A stretch of DNA of 64,000 bases. It comes from Echinimonas agarilytica (lineage in GTDB: Bacteria > Pseudomonadota > Gammaproteobacteria > Enterobacterales > Neiellaceae). A program made the position numbers and the translations under genes. Positions 25,200 through 33,984 of the stretch are shown one piece after another. The stretch covers positions 659,860 to 723,859 of the forward strand of contig NZ_JAMQGP010000002.1 of assembly GCF_023703465.1 (NCBI RefSeq), written 5' to 3'. Below the pieces are notes generated by a model. It was not told where the DNA came from, made no database searches, and saw nothing but the letters and a program-made list of their open reading frames with translations. Positions within the stretch are counted from its first letter, which is position 1. Every line of letters begins with the position of its first letter.

Positions 25200-25928
25200 C
25201 TATTTTTGTTGGCGACGACCGCGTGAAGCGCCAGCAATGCCAATCAGACCTAGGCCGAATAGCGCAATTGCAGCCGGCTCAGGAATTGTTGCACCGGTAA
25301 ATGTGCCAGAGCCGAATGAGCGCAGACCTGTTTGTCCTTGAAAGGTGCCGTTCGCGTTTGAAGTGAAAGTCGAGCTGAACAACAAGTCCGAATCAGCAAC
25401 TTGCTCATTGGTATCGAATAAGGCTGCGGCAGGCCCTCCTACAACGTCCATAATCCCTTCACCAGTCAATGATGAAATTGAGCCAAATCCGGTATTGATG
25501 GTGCCAACGAAGCTGACCATTTTGTTAACGCCGCCAACATCAGCTGAAACGTTGTGACCTGCAAGCTCTAACCACAGGTCACCGTCTCCTGCAGTACCAA
25601 ATGTTCCATCGAAGTTAGGAGTATGGTCAACATAAAAAACAATCGATCCATCTTTATAGAAAGTTTGAGAGCCAATCTGCTCTACTTTTACATAGTCTTT
25701 TACAATAAAAGTTAATTCACATGATGCACAAATAGCGGAGCTAGTGTCTACGATACCCCAAGCGACAAACTCACTATCAGGAGTGCTATCTAAGAATTGG
25801 AATACAGTATCCGTTGTGCTTACGAAAGGGCCTGAGCCAACAGTAACCCCATTCACGACAGCGGCATTCGCAGTGAGCGAAAACATGCACTGAGCTGCTG
25901 CGATGAGCATGATTAGTTTACGTAGCAT
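25200..25928 (-). CDS. PEP-CTERM sorting-domain protein, copy 1
   Basis: Exported protein of 242 residues. It has a signal peptide (MLRKLIMLIAAAQCMFSLTANA), a beta-rich middle domain with a CASC motif (CxxC near residue 67), and a C-terminal PEP-CTERM signal: IPEPAAIALFGLGLIGIAG followed by a basic tail (SRGRRQQK). Such proteins are processed by an exosortase and are tied to exopolysaccharide or biofilm matrix; the exosortase is not in this window. An upstream in-frame start would add 14 residues before the signal, but AAGGAC places translation at the ATG at 25928. A paralog lies 573 bases upstream, with the same order of blocks and a matching leader. The molecular role is unknown. Confidence 0.85.
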   Translation of the reverse strand: MLRKLIMLIAAAQCMFSLTANAAVVNGVTVGSGPFVSTTDTVFQFLDSTPDSEFVAWGIVDTSSAICASCELTFIVKDYVKVEQIGSQTFYKDGSIVFYVDHTPNFDGTFGTAGDGDLWLELAGHNVSADVGGVNKMVSFVGTINTGFGSISSLTGEGIMDVVGGPAAALFDTNEQVADSDLLFSSTFTSNANGTFQGQTGLRSFGSGTFTGATIPEPAAIALFGLGLIGIAGASRGRRQQK

Positions 25929-25957
25929 TGCTTTGTCCTTCTTAAAATTTATAAATC

Positions 25958-25995
25958 GACGAAATAGCAACTACCAAACTACAACTCGTTTCGTC
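25958..25995 (-). promoter_or_regulatory. Conserved leader hairpin, PEP-CTERM copy 1
   Basis: On the minus strand GACGAAA pairs with TTTCGTC across a 24-base loop, about 30 bases before the ATG. An AAGGACGAAA run at its 5' arm resembles the true AAGGACAAAG ribosome site. Copy 2 has the same element with identical length (27266-27303). Confidence 0.5.
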
Positions 25996-26059
25996 CTTGA
26001 TGTTGGTATGGAGCTTCGAGTCTAGATGACCACTATGACTGCCTCACCGACGAGTATTT

Positions 26060-26076
26060 TGCAGAAATTATTCCAA
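26060..26076 (-). promoter_or_regulatory. Sigma-54-like -24/-12 element, PEP-CTERM copy 1
   Basis: Minus strand TTGGAATAATTTCTGCA carries GG-N10-GC as in YTGGCACG-N4-TTGC. It lies about 130 bases before the start codon. The same element is kept at the same distance in copy 2. PEP-CTERM genes are often under RpoN and PrsK/PrsR control in other bacteria. Confidence 0.45.
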
Positions 26077-26455
26077 CAATCTTAACCTTATGAGTTTTCT
26101 TGTTTTATCGTTAAATTTTGAAAGTCCTCATGGTTTTATTATTGAAAATGTTAGATTTTTCGTAATTCAATACAGGTTGTTTGGTTTTCGTTAATTAGCT
26201 GTGAAATAATTTTTATTTATAGGTAAAAATTAAAGGTTTTAAATGTTCTTTTTGTGTTAAATTTCCAATTAAATAACTGATATATATGTTTTTTGTTTTT
26301 CTGTAAACTTTTGCGACAGATGTTTCATTTGCAAAAAATTAACATTGTTTGAATAAGTATTTAGAAGAGGGGGTTAAGGAAGGAAGAGGTGGTTGTAGGC
26401 CATTAGGCTCTAGATATTAGGTATGGAAACTACTTGTTGGACAATCGACAGGTGT
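26077..26455. other. AT-rich intergenic region between the PEP-CTERM paralogs
   Basis: A strongly AT-rich stretch upstream of the copy 1 promoter element, with many T and A runs. No gene or RNA was recognised. It may hold enhancer-binding or nucleoid-protein sites, but no motif can be named. Confidence 0.4.
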
Positions 26456-26482
26456 AAAAAAGGAGCTTCAATTGAAGCTCCT
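26456..26482 (-). terminator. Terminator of the second PEP-CTERM gene
   Basis: A perfect palindrome with arms AGGAGCTTCA and TGAAGCTCCT and the centre AT, followed on the minus strand by five T's. The arms are identical to those of the glk terminator. Confidence 0.8.
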
Positions 26483-26501
26483 GTTAAAGATTGCATATTC
26501 A

Positions 26502-27236
26502 TTACTTTTTCGCATAACGGCGGCGAGAAGCACCTGCCATACCAATGAGTCCTAATCCGAACAATGCGATGGCTGCAGGTTCAGGGATAGTTTCACCTGT
26601 GAATGTACCAGAGCCGAATGAACTTAGGCCTGACTGACCCTGAAAAACGCCTTGTGAGTTCGCTGTAAAGGTAGAGCTGAATAACAAATCTGAACCAGCG
26701 ACTTGTTCGTTGGTATCGAACAAGGCAGCAGCAGGGCCGCCAACCACATCCACAATGCCTTCACCTGTCAATGATGAAATTGAGCCAAAGCCCGTGTTAA
26801 TGGTTCCGATGAAGCTTACCATCGTGCTGATACCATTAATAACGGCGGGTGTATTGTGACCTGCAAGTTCTAACCAAAGACTGCCATCCTGTGCCGTGTC
26901 AATGGAACCATCGAAGTTAGGCGTTTGATCCACATAAAATGAAATGGTGCCGTCTCTATAAAAAGTTTGAGATCCCAATGAATCGACTTTGACATAGTCC
27001 TTTGCGACAAAAGTTAACTCGCATGAACCACAGGTCGTTGAACTCGAGCTTGTGTCTACAATGCCCCAAGCCATAAATTCACTATCCGGTGTAGCCTCTA
27101 AGAATTGAAATACTGTGTCAGATGTACTTACAAATGGTCCTGAAGTGACGTTCACGCCATCGACGACTGCTGCGTTGGCGTTGATTGCAAAAATACACTG
27201 AGTTGCTGCGATGAGCATGATTAGTTTACGTAGCAT
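26502..27236 (-). CDS. PEP-CTERM sorting-domain protein, copy 2
   Basis: A 244-residue paralog of the gene at 25200-25928. It has the signal peptide MLRKLIMLIAATQCIFAINANA, then the same beta-rich domain with CGSC, the shared blocks GFGSISSLTGEGI, DTNEQVAGSDLLFSSTFT and SFGSGTFTG, and the sorting signal IPEPAAIALFGLGLIGMAG ending in RRRYAKK. Most differences are conservative, consistent with tandem duplication. The ATG at 27236, after AAAAAGGAC, is favoured over an upstream start. Each copy has its own terminator and its own promoter-like region, so they are separate transcription units. Processing would need an exosortase encoded elsewhere. Confidence 0.85.
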   Translation of the reverse strand: MLRKLIMLIAATQCIFAINANAAVVDGVNVTSGPFVSTSDTVFQFLEATPDSEFMAWGIVDTSSSSTTCGSCELTFVAKDYVKVDSLGSQTFYRDGTISFYVDQTPNFDGSIDTAQDGSLWLELAGHNTPAVINGISTMVSFIGTINTGFGSISSLTGEGIVDVVGGPAAALFDTNEQVAGSDLLFSSTFTANSQGVFQGQSGLSSFGSGTFTGETIPEPAAIALFGLGLIGMAGASRRRYAKK

Positions 27237-27265
27237 TGCTTTGTCCTTTTTAACATTGAAAAGTT

Positions 27266-27303
27266 GACGAAATGGCAACTAACAAACTTCAACTCGTTTC
27301 GTC
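27266..27303 (-). promoter_or_regulatory. Conserved leader hairpin, PEP-CTERM copy 2
   Basis: GACGAAA and TTTCGTC arms with the same 24-base loop length as copy 1. The loop sequence is almost the same (AACGAGTTG and TTAGTTGCC blocks). Confidence 0.5.
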
Positions 27304-27366
27304 CTTGCGATTGATGTGCAGTGCTGAGTCTGATAACTGCTATGACTACCTCACCAGACGGGACAA

Positions 27367-27383
27367 AGCAGTAATTATTCCAA
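27367..27383 (-). promoter_or_regulatory. Sigma-54-like -24/-12 element, PEP-CTERM copy 2
   Basis: Minus strand TTGGAATAATTACTGCT keeps GG-N10-GC and is nearly identical to the copy 1 element. It is the same distance from the ATG, whereas the surrounding bases are less conserved. Confidence 0.45.
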
Positions 27384-28020
27384 TGGTGTTAACCCTCTGA
27401 ATAAAATCTTATTTTTTTGTTTTTTTTTGGCCGTTTTTGATTGTTTTTTGTTATTTATATAGAAGGTGTAAGTTTTTTTGTGAACTAAGTTGTGTTGTTT
27501 GTATTTAGTTAAAATATTGTTAATTAAATTTTTCATGTAGACAGGTGCAATCATTCTTATTTATAAGCGGTAAGTGTGGATTGTCTTTAGGTTATTGATA
27601 TTTATTGATTTATGTTCTTGTAAATTATTTTGACATATTTTTTGTTCACAAAATAATTACATTTAATGCCGGATACACGGAAGAGGACGGTGTGTTCAAG
27701 TCGTAGACACTACTTGGGAGGTTAGGGCACCTTTGTAGTCGAAGGCGCTCCAGTCACTAACTAGATACAATCTTACGAGCCATCATTCTATATGACGCTA
27801 ATGGTGAACGGACTTTAGAAGTAATTTGCCAGTGAGTTTGGCACTCAACAAGCGATGAACTACGCTTTTGTTGATTCAAACAGAGTCTCACTATGGACTC
27901 AATATCAGGGTTTAAGGCATTTGATCCGCTGAATTTATTAACAATCTTGTTAGTTTACAACATTTGGCTGGGTGGACGGTTACTGGTCTAGCCAGAGAAA
28001 AGCTTTGAACCAAGTTTTTT
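27384..28020. other. Long intergenic region upstream of gapA
   Basis: About 640 bases with no gene recognised. The left half (27390-27660) is extremely AT rich and resembles the upstream region of PEP-CTERM copy 1. The right half has normal composition but no open frame with recognisable content and no RNA gene. The gapA promoter follows it. Confidence 0.4.
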
Positions 28021-28024
28021 TTGA

Positions 28025-28065
28025 TTGATTAATATCAACTTTATTTGGTTTGGTGCTACTATAAT
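28025..28065 (+). promoter_or_regulatory. gapA promoter with consensus FNR box
   Basis: TTGAT-TAAT-ATCAA (28025-28038) is a perfect FNR consensus. A consensus -10 TATAAT lies at 28060-28065. With initiation about seven bases later, the FNR site is centred near -40, matching class II FNR activation, and there is no good -35 hexamer, as expected for an activated promoter. Confidence 0.6.
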
Positions 28066-28100
28066 GCACCTCGTAAAATGATGAATTAATCCAACGTTAA

Positions 28101-29105
<1,005 letters not shown>

Positions 29106-29125
29106 TTAAATTTAAGTGAACTTTG

Positions 29126-29152
29126 AAAGCCCGCACATTTGCGGGCTTTTTT
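29126..29152 (+). terminator. gapA terminator
   Basis: AAAGCCCGC pairs with GCGGGCTTT over ACATTT, followed by T's. Confidence 0.92.
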
Positions 29153-29194
29153 GTAACTAAAAAGCTAAAACAACAAGTTTTTTGCTCCATAAAG

Positions 29195-29210
29195 TGTGAA
29201 GCCAACTACA
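29195..29210. promoter_or_regulatory. Weak CRP-like inverted repeat upstream of malQ
   Basis: TGTGA-AGCCAA-CTACA matches the CRP core at eight of ten positions and is flanked by symmetric AAAG and CTTT bases (29191-29214). It lies about 120 bases before malQ. Carbon control of a malto-oligosaccharide gene is plausible but unproven. Confidence 0.3.
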
Positions 29211-29331
29211 CTTTTTAAGGCTATCGAAAAAGGGACCGGTTTCTTCTTCTCGCCCCTCTTTCAACTTCAGGCAAGCACTCATAAAATTGTCGTCTAAGAA
29301 ATAAAAACAATGATTTAAGGTTAGGTAAGTC

Positions 29332-31545
29332 ATGGTCGAACACCATCTTCAGCAGCTGTGCAGTGAGCACGGTATTGAGTCAAATTACACCGACGCTTGG
29401 GGCAACCCCGCGACCGTTGTGCCAGAAAGCAAGGCTAAGCTTTTGGCTGCAATGGGTTACTCGGTTTCTGATGCAGCATCACTTGAGCTACAAATACACG
29501 ACAAGCACATTCATGATTGGGCACAGCCGGTTGCTCCAGTTTTGGTATGCCATTCTGCGGAGAGTTATGCATTTGAAATCCGATTGCCAAAAGAGCAAAT
29601 TTCAAACCTCGTAAAATGGACGATAACAACCGAAGAAGGCAATGTAGTCGAAGGAACATTAACTCCCATTGAAGGGCAGAAAGTTTCTGAGCACGAAATA
29701 GATGGGGTGGTATACCAAGGGTACTCTGTTTCAATTTGGGCAGATTTACCGTGGGGTTATCATCAGCTTGTGTTGTCAAACCCAGTTGATCAGGTTTTAG
29801 GCCACAGTAGCTTAATCGTTACTCCTGCAGCGTGTTATTCACCACAGCATGTGATTGATGGTGCCAAATTATGGGGGCCGAGTGTTCAACTCTATTGCTT
29901 GCGCTCGACTCGTAACTGGGGCGTAGGTGACTTTACTGACCTTAAATTTTTATTAAAGCAGGTTGCAGGCAAAGGCGGTGATTTTGTCGGTCTGAATCCT
30001 ATTCACGCACTGTATCCTTCAAACCCTGAGAGTGCGAGCCCTTATTCTCCTTCAAGCCGTCGCTGGTTAAACATCATTTATATTGATGTGACCGCCATTG
30101 CTGAGTATTCCGATTCAAAAGCGGCTCAAGCGATTGTGAATAGTGCTGAATTTAAAACTCGAATTGAAGCGCTGAAATCACCTGAATGGGTTGATTACAC
30201 TGGCGTCATGCAAGCAAAAATTGAAGTTTTAGATGAAGTGTTTGCAACATTTAAAGCGGAACAACTGAGTAAAAATACAAAACGAGCGCGGGCATTTCGC
30301 GACTTCGTAAAAGCCGGTGGCGACAGTTTACTTGAGCAGGCAGCATTTGATGCGTTGCAGCGCCACTTTTACGCCGAAGGTATTAATGCTTGGGGCTGGC
30401 CAGCGTGGCCTGAAGAGTACCAAGACTTTTCAACGGATGCGGTTAAAGCCTTCATTAAGAAACACAAAGCGAAAGTCGACTTTTTCGCATTTCTTCAATT
30501 CATTGCAGATGAGCAATTACAGCAAGCAAATGCAGTTGCTGATGAATCAGGCATGTCACTGGGTCTTTATCGTGACCTAGCCGTTGGCGTGAGCGAAGGA
30601 AGTACTGAGCTGTGGGCGAATAAAGGGCTCTATTTACAAGATGCTTCCGTAGGTGCTCCACCGGATGTTTTAGGTCCTTTGGGTCAAAACTGGGGATTAC
30701 CTCCAATCGATCCTGAGCAAGCGCGCCAGCAAGCTTATAAACCCTTTATCGATTTGTTCCGTTCAAACATGCGTCATTGTGGCGCATTGCGCATTGATCA
30801 TGTGATGGCTTTATTGCGTCTCTGGTGGATACCGAAAGGTGAAACAGCCGATAAAGGTGCGTATGTTTATTACCCAATTGATGATCTACTGGCTATTTTG
30901 GCGCTTGAAAGCCATCGTAATCAGTGTTTAATCATCGGAGAAGATCTGGGGACTGTTCCAGATGGAATTTTCGAGACATTGCAAGAGAGCGGTGTTTATT
31001 CATATCGCGTTTTCTTCTTTGAACGCTCGAAAGAAGATGGCGGTTTCTATGCACCACAGCATTATCCAGTGCAGGCCATGTCGACCTTAACAACGCATGA
31101 TATGCCAACATTGAGAGGCTTTTGGCAATGCGATGACCTAAAGCTCGGCAAAGAGTTGGGGTTGTACGTTGATGAAGATGTTCTTCAAACGCTTTATGCA
31201 GACCGGCATGACTCAAAACAGCGCATCCTCGACAGTTTGCATGGTATGGGAGCCATACCGGATCACATATCTAAAGATGTAAACTGGGTAGCGATGACAA
31301 AAGAGCTAAACTTTGCGTTGCAGCAACATATGGCTGCCGGTAGTAGTGCTTTATTAGCGCTTCAACTTGAAGATTGGTTAGAGATGGAAAAACCAGTAAA
31401 CGTGCCCGGCACGAGTTCTGAATATCCAAATTGGCGCCGTAAATTAACTCACAATCTAGAAGAGCTCTTTGCCGACAAAACCGTAGGTGAATTGCTCGCT
31501 GAGCTCACCGAAATTCGCAAGAAAGCATTTGGTGTGGGGGCGTAA
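29332..31545 (+). CDS. malQ: 4-alpha-glucanotransferase (amylomaltase)
   Basis: GH77 enzyme that rearranges malto-oligosaccharides and releases glucose. The product is 737 residues, with an N-terminal accessory region as in enterobacterial MalQ followed by the catalytic barrel. Signatures are LRSTRNWGVGDFTDL, ASPYSPSSRRWLN, the nucleophile region LRIDHVMALLRLWW, the acid region IIGEDLGTVPDG, and TTHDMPTLRGFW. It heads a same-strand series malQ-glgB-glgX-gnd. The spacer to glgB has a stem-loop without a T-run, so read-through is likely. Together with the LamB porin and glucokinase it would convert imported maltodextrins to glucose-6-phosphate and longer glucans. Confidence 0.93.
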   Translation: MVEHHLQQLCSEHGIESNYTDAWGNPATVVPESKAKLLAAMGYSVSDAASLELQIHDKHIHDWAQPVAPVLVCHSAESYAFEIRLPKEQISNLVKWTITTEEGNVVEGTLTPIEGQKVSEHEIDGVVYQGYSVSIWADLPWGYHQLVLSNPVDQVLGHSSLIVTPAACYSPQHVIDGAKLWGPSVQLYCLRSTRNWGVGDFTDLKFLLKQVAGKGGDFVGLNPIHALYPSNPESASPYSPSSRRWLNIIYIDVTAIAEYSDSKAAQAIVNSAEFKTRIEALKSPEWVDYTGVMQAKIEVLDEVFATFKAEQLSKNTKRARAFRDFVKAGGDSLLEQAAFDALQRHFYAEGINAWGWPAWPEEYQDFSTDAVKAFIKKHKAKVDFFAFLQFIADEQLQQANAVADESGMSLGLYRDLAVGVSEGSTELWANKGLYLQDASVGAPPDVLGPLGQNWGLPPIDPEQARQQAYKPFIDLFRSNMRHCGALRIDHVMALLRLWWIPKGETADKGAYVYYPIDDLLAILALESHRNQCLIIGEDLGTVPDGIFETLQESGVYSYRVFFFERSKEDGGFYAPQHYPVQAMSTLTTHDMPTLRGFWQCDDLKLGKELGLYVDEDVLQTLYADRHDSKQRILDSLHGMGAIPDHISKDVNWVAMTKELNFALQQHMAAGSSALLALQLEDWLEMEKPVNVPGTSSEYPNWRRKLTHNLEELFADKTVGELLAELTEIRKKAFGVGA

Positions 31546-31555
31546 TTTAGCTATG

Positions 31556-31581
31556 GGGCGATTGTAAGAGTGCAATCGCCC
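31556..31581 (+). other. Stem-loop in the malQ-glgB spacer
   Basis: GGGCGATTG and CAATCGCCC form perfect arms over an 8-base loop. No T-run follows, so it is more likely a processing or stability hairpin than a terminator. Confidence 0.5.
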
Positions 31582-31708
31582 TGGAAAAAAACTATATTAT
31601 TCAAAAGCGTGTGGCCAAATGGCTCGCATCTATTGGGCTTATGCCCTTCGCTTGCCGAAGAACTCGGCAGGCACAACAGGCGTTAGCGCATACATCAGGT
31701 GGAATTTA

Positions 31709-33898
31709 ATGCTCAGTAATCAGTTACGACAAGCACAATGTAATGACCCATTTGGGTATCTTGGTTTACTTCCCAATAACGACGGCAAAGGATTTGTTCT
31801 TCGAGCTTGGCAACCCGGTGCGACCGAGATTAGCGCAAAGCCCCTCAAAGGGCGAAGCAAGAAGATCGAACTTGAATGCATTGATGAAGAAGGCTTGTTT
31901 GAAGCGATATTACCTGATGTGAAAGAGCTGTTTGCATACAAGCTAATTATTACCGCTGGCGGACAAACGTTTGAACGCGTAGACCCTTATTTGGTGCATC
32001 ATCAAGCCATGCATCATGTTCATCACTTGTACGAAGATGTCGCAGATACTTATTCCGCGATGGGAGCGCAATTCCAAACTGCGGATGTACATGGCCATCA
32101 GGTAGAAGGTGTTCGGTTTGCTGTTTACGCACCTAATGCGAGCGCAATCTCTCTAGTGGGCGATTTTAACGGCTGGGATGGACGCGTTCATCCGCTACAA
32201 AAATTACATAATGGTTGTTGGTGCTTGTTTGTACCCGGACTAGAAGCGGGGGCTCGTTATAAATACGAAGTGAAAGATCCGCTTGGAAATCGGCTACCTC
32301 ACAAAGCTGATCCATATGGCTATTCAGCCGATCAATACCCGTCACACGCATCGATCTTATACGATCACTCAACTTATGAATGGCAAGACCAAGACTGGCA
32401 AACCAAGAATTTGGACGACAAACGTTTTCGTCCAATGTCAATTTATGAAGTGCATTTAGGTTCGTGGCGCAAAGTCACTAATGAAGATGGTACTCAGCGC
32501 TCTTTAACCTATAAAGAAATGGTTGAACAGCTGATCCCGTACGTTAAAGATCTCGGTTATACCCACCTTGAATTGATGCCTGTATCTGAGCACCCATTTG
32601 ATGGATCTTGGGGGTATCAGCCGGTAGGAATGTTTGCGCCGACTAGCCGCTTTGGTAATCCAGACGAATTTAAGTATTTTGTGGACCAATGTCATGCCAA
32701 TGATATTGGTGTCATTGTTGATTGGGTTCCTGCTCACTTCCCTGATGATAGTCATGGTGTTGCCCGCTTTGATGGCACTCATTTGTATGAATATTCAGAT
32801 CCACGTAAAGGCTGGCACCCAGATTGGAACTCGTGTATCTACGATTTTGGTCGTGATCATGTGCGTCAATTCTTAGTGGCGAATGCTCTGTACTGGATTG
32901 ACTACTTCCATATTGATGGTTTGCGTGTGGACGCTGTTGCGTCGATGCTGTACCTCGATTACTCGCGCAATGACGGCGAGTGGATCCCGAACGTTGATGG
33001 TGGCAATCAGAACTATGAAGCCATTAGTTTACTGCGTTGGTTTAATGAAGAAGTATACAAACGCCATCCTCATGCAATGACTATTGCTGAAGAATCTACA
33101 GCCTTCCCTGGGGTGTCTCGCCCAACCTTTATGGGGGGCTTAGGTTTTGGTTTTAAGTGGAATATGGGCTGGATGCATGATTCGTTAAACTACATTCAAA
33201 AAGATCCGGCTTATCGTCGCTTCCATCATGGCGAAATGACTTTCTCGATGATTTACGCATTTGATGAAAACTTCATTTTGCCGCTCTCGCATGATGAAGT
33301 GGTCCATGGCAAGAATTCCTTATTATACAAGATGCCGGGTGATGAGTGGCAACAGGCCGCTAACTTGCGTTGTTACACTGGGTTCATGTGGGGACACCCC
33401 GGCAAAAAGCTGAACTTTATGGGCAATGAAATTGCGCAAGGTTCAGAGTGGAATCATGACATTAGCTTGTCATGGCACTTATTAGATTTTCCAAGACATG
33501 AAGGGCAATTGAACCTAACGCGTGCCTTGAACAACCTGTATCGCAATGAACCAGCGCTTTACGAACTTGACGTGACAGGCGAAGGGTTTGAGTGGGTTGA
33601 GCATGAAGATGCAGAAAACAGCACGCTGGCGTTTATTCGAAAAGCAAAGAGCTCCGATGAGCAGGTTATCGTGGTCTCTAACTTTACTCCAATTCCGCGT
33701 GAGGGTTATCGCTTAGGCGTTAATGTGGCGGGCCGTTATGAAGTTGTTTTAAATACAGATTCAAAAGAATTTTGGGGCAGTGGGTACGACGTAGCGAAGC
33801 AAATTGATAGTGAAAATAAGGCTTGGCATGGGCGCGAACAGTCGATTGTTTTGGACTTACCGCCGTTGTCGACAATTTTCATCAAATGTATTCCTTGA
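31709..33898 (+). CDS. glgB: 1,4-alpha-glucan branching enzyme
   Basis: GH13 enzyme making alpha-1,6 branches in glycogen. The start at 31709 (ATG after AGGTGGA) gives 729 residues, the same as typical GlgB; an upstream frame extension of 30 residues has no family resemblance. The order is an N-terminal carbohydrate-binding repeat (about 1-110), a CBM48 (about 115-225, VRFAVYAPNASAISLVGDFN), the catalytic barrel with DGSWGYQPVGMFAPTSRFG, the nucleophile in GLRVDAVASMLY, the acid in IAEESTAFPG, and LSHDEVVHGK, and then an all-beta C-terminus. It sits between malQ and glgX, so it is probably co-transcribed. glgC, glgA and glgP are not in the window. Confidence 0.94.
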   Translation: MLSNQLRQAQCNDPFGYLGLLPNNDGKGFVLRAWQPGATEISAKPLKGRSKKIELECIDEEGLFEAILPDVKELFAYKLIITAGGQTFERVDPYLVHHQAMHHVHHLYEDVADTYSAMGAQFQTADVHGHQVEGVRFAVYAPNASAISLVGDFNGWDGRVHPLQKLHNGCWCLFVPGLEAGARYKYEVKDPLGNRLPHKADPYGYSADQYPSHASILYDHSTYEWQDQDWQTKNLDDKRFRPMSIYEVHLGSWRKVTNEDGTQRSLTYKEMVEQLIPYVKDLGYTHLELMPVSEHPFDGSWGYQPVGMFAPTSRFGNPDEFKYFVDQCHANDIGVIVDWVPAHFPDDSHGVARFDGTHLYEYSDPRKGWHPDWNSCIYDFGRDHVRQFLVANALYWIDYFHIDGLRVDAVASMLYLDYSRNDGEWIPNVDGGNQNYEAISLLRWFNEEVYKRHPHAMTIAEESTAFPGVSRPTFMGGLGFGFKWNMGWMHDSLNYIQKDPAYRRFHHGEMTFSMIYAFDENFILPLSHDEVVHGKNSLLYKMPGDEWQQAANLRCYTGFMWGHPGKKLNFMGNEIAQGSEWNHDISLSWHLLDFPRHEGQLNLTRALNNLYRNEPALYELDVTGEGFEWVEHEDAENSTLAFIRKAKSSDEQVIVVSNFTPIPREGYRLGVNVAGRYEVVLNTDSKEFWGSGYDVAKQIDSENKAWHGREQSIVLDLPPLSTIFIKCIP

Positions 33899-33930
33899 TA
33901 CCATTAGTGTTAATACGTAAATTAAATAAA

Positions 33931-33957
33931 AATAATGCCGCATATTGCGGCATTATT
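33931..33957 (+). other. Strong stem-loop in the glgB-glgX spacer
   Basis: AATAATGCCGCA pairs perfectly with TGCGGCATTATT over a TAT loop. What follows (CGTCTTATC) is not a proper T-run, so termination would be partial at best. The inner TGCCGCA/TGCGGCA arms recur in the next spacer. Confidence 0.55.
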
Positions 33958-33984
33958 CGTCTTATCTGGTAATGAATAACTGTG

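Noticed and set aside
27660..28000. Possible gene remnant or mobile-element scar upstream of gapA
   Set aside because: No open frame of meaningful length, no inverted or direct repeats and no recognisable protein match were seen.
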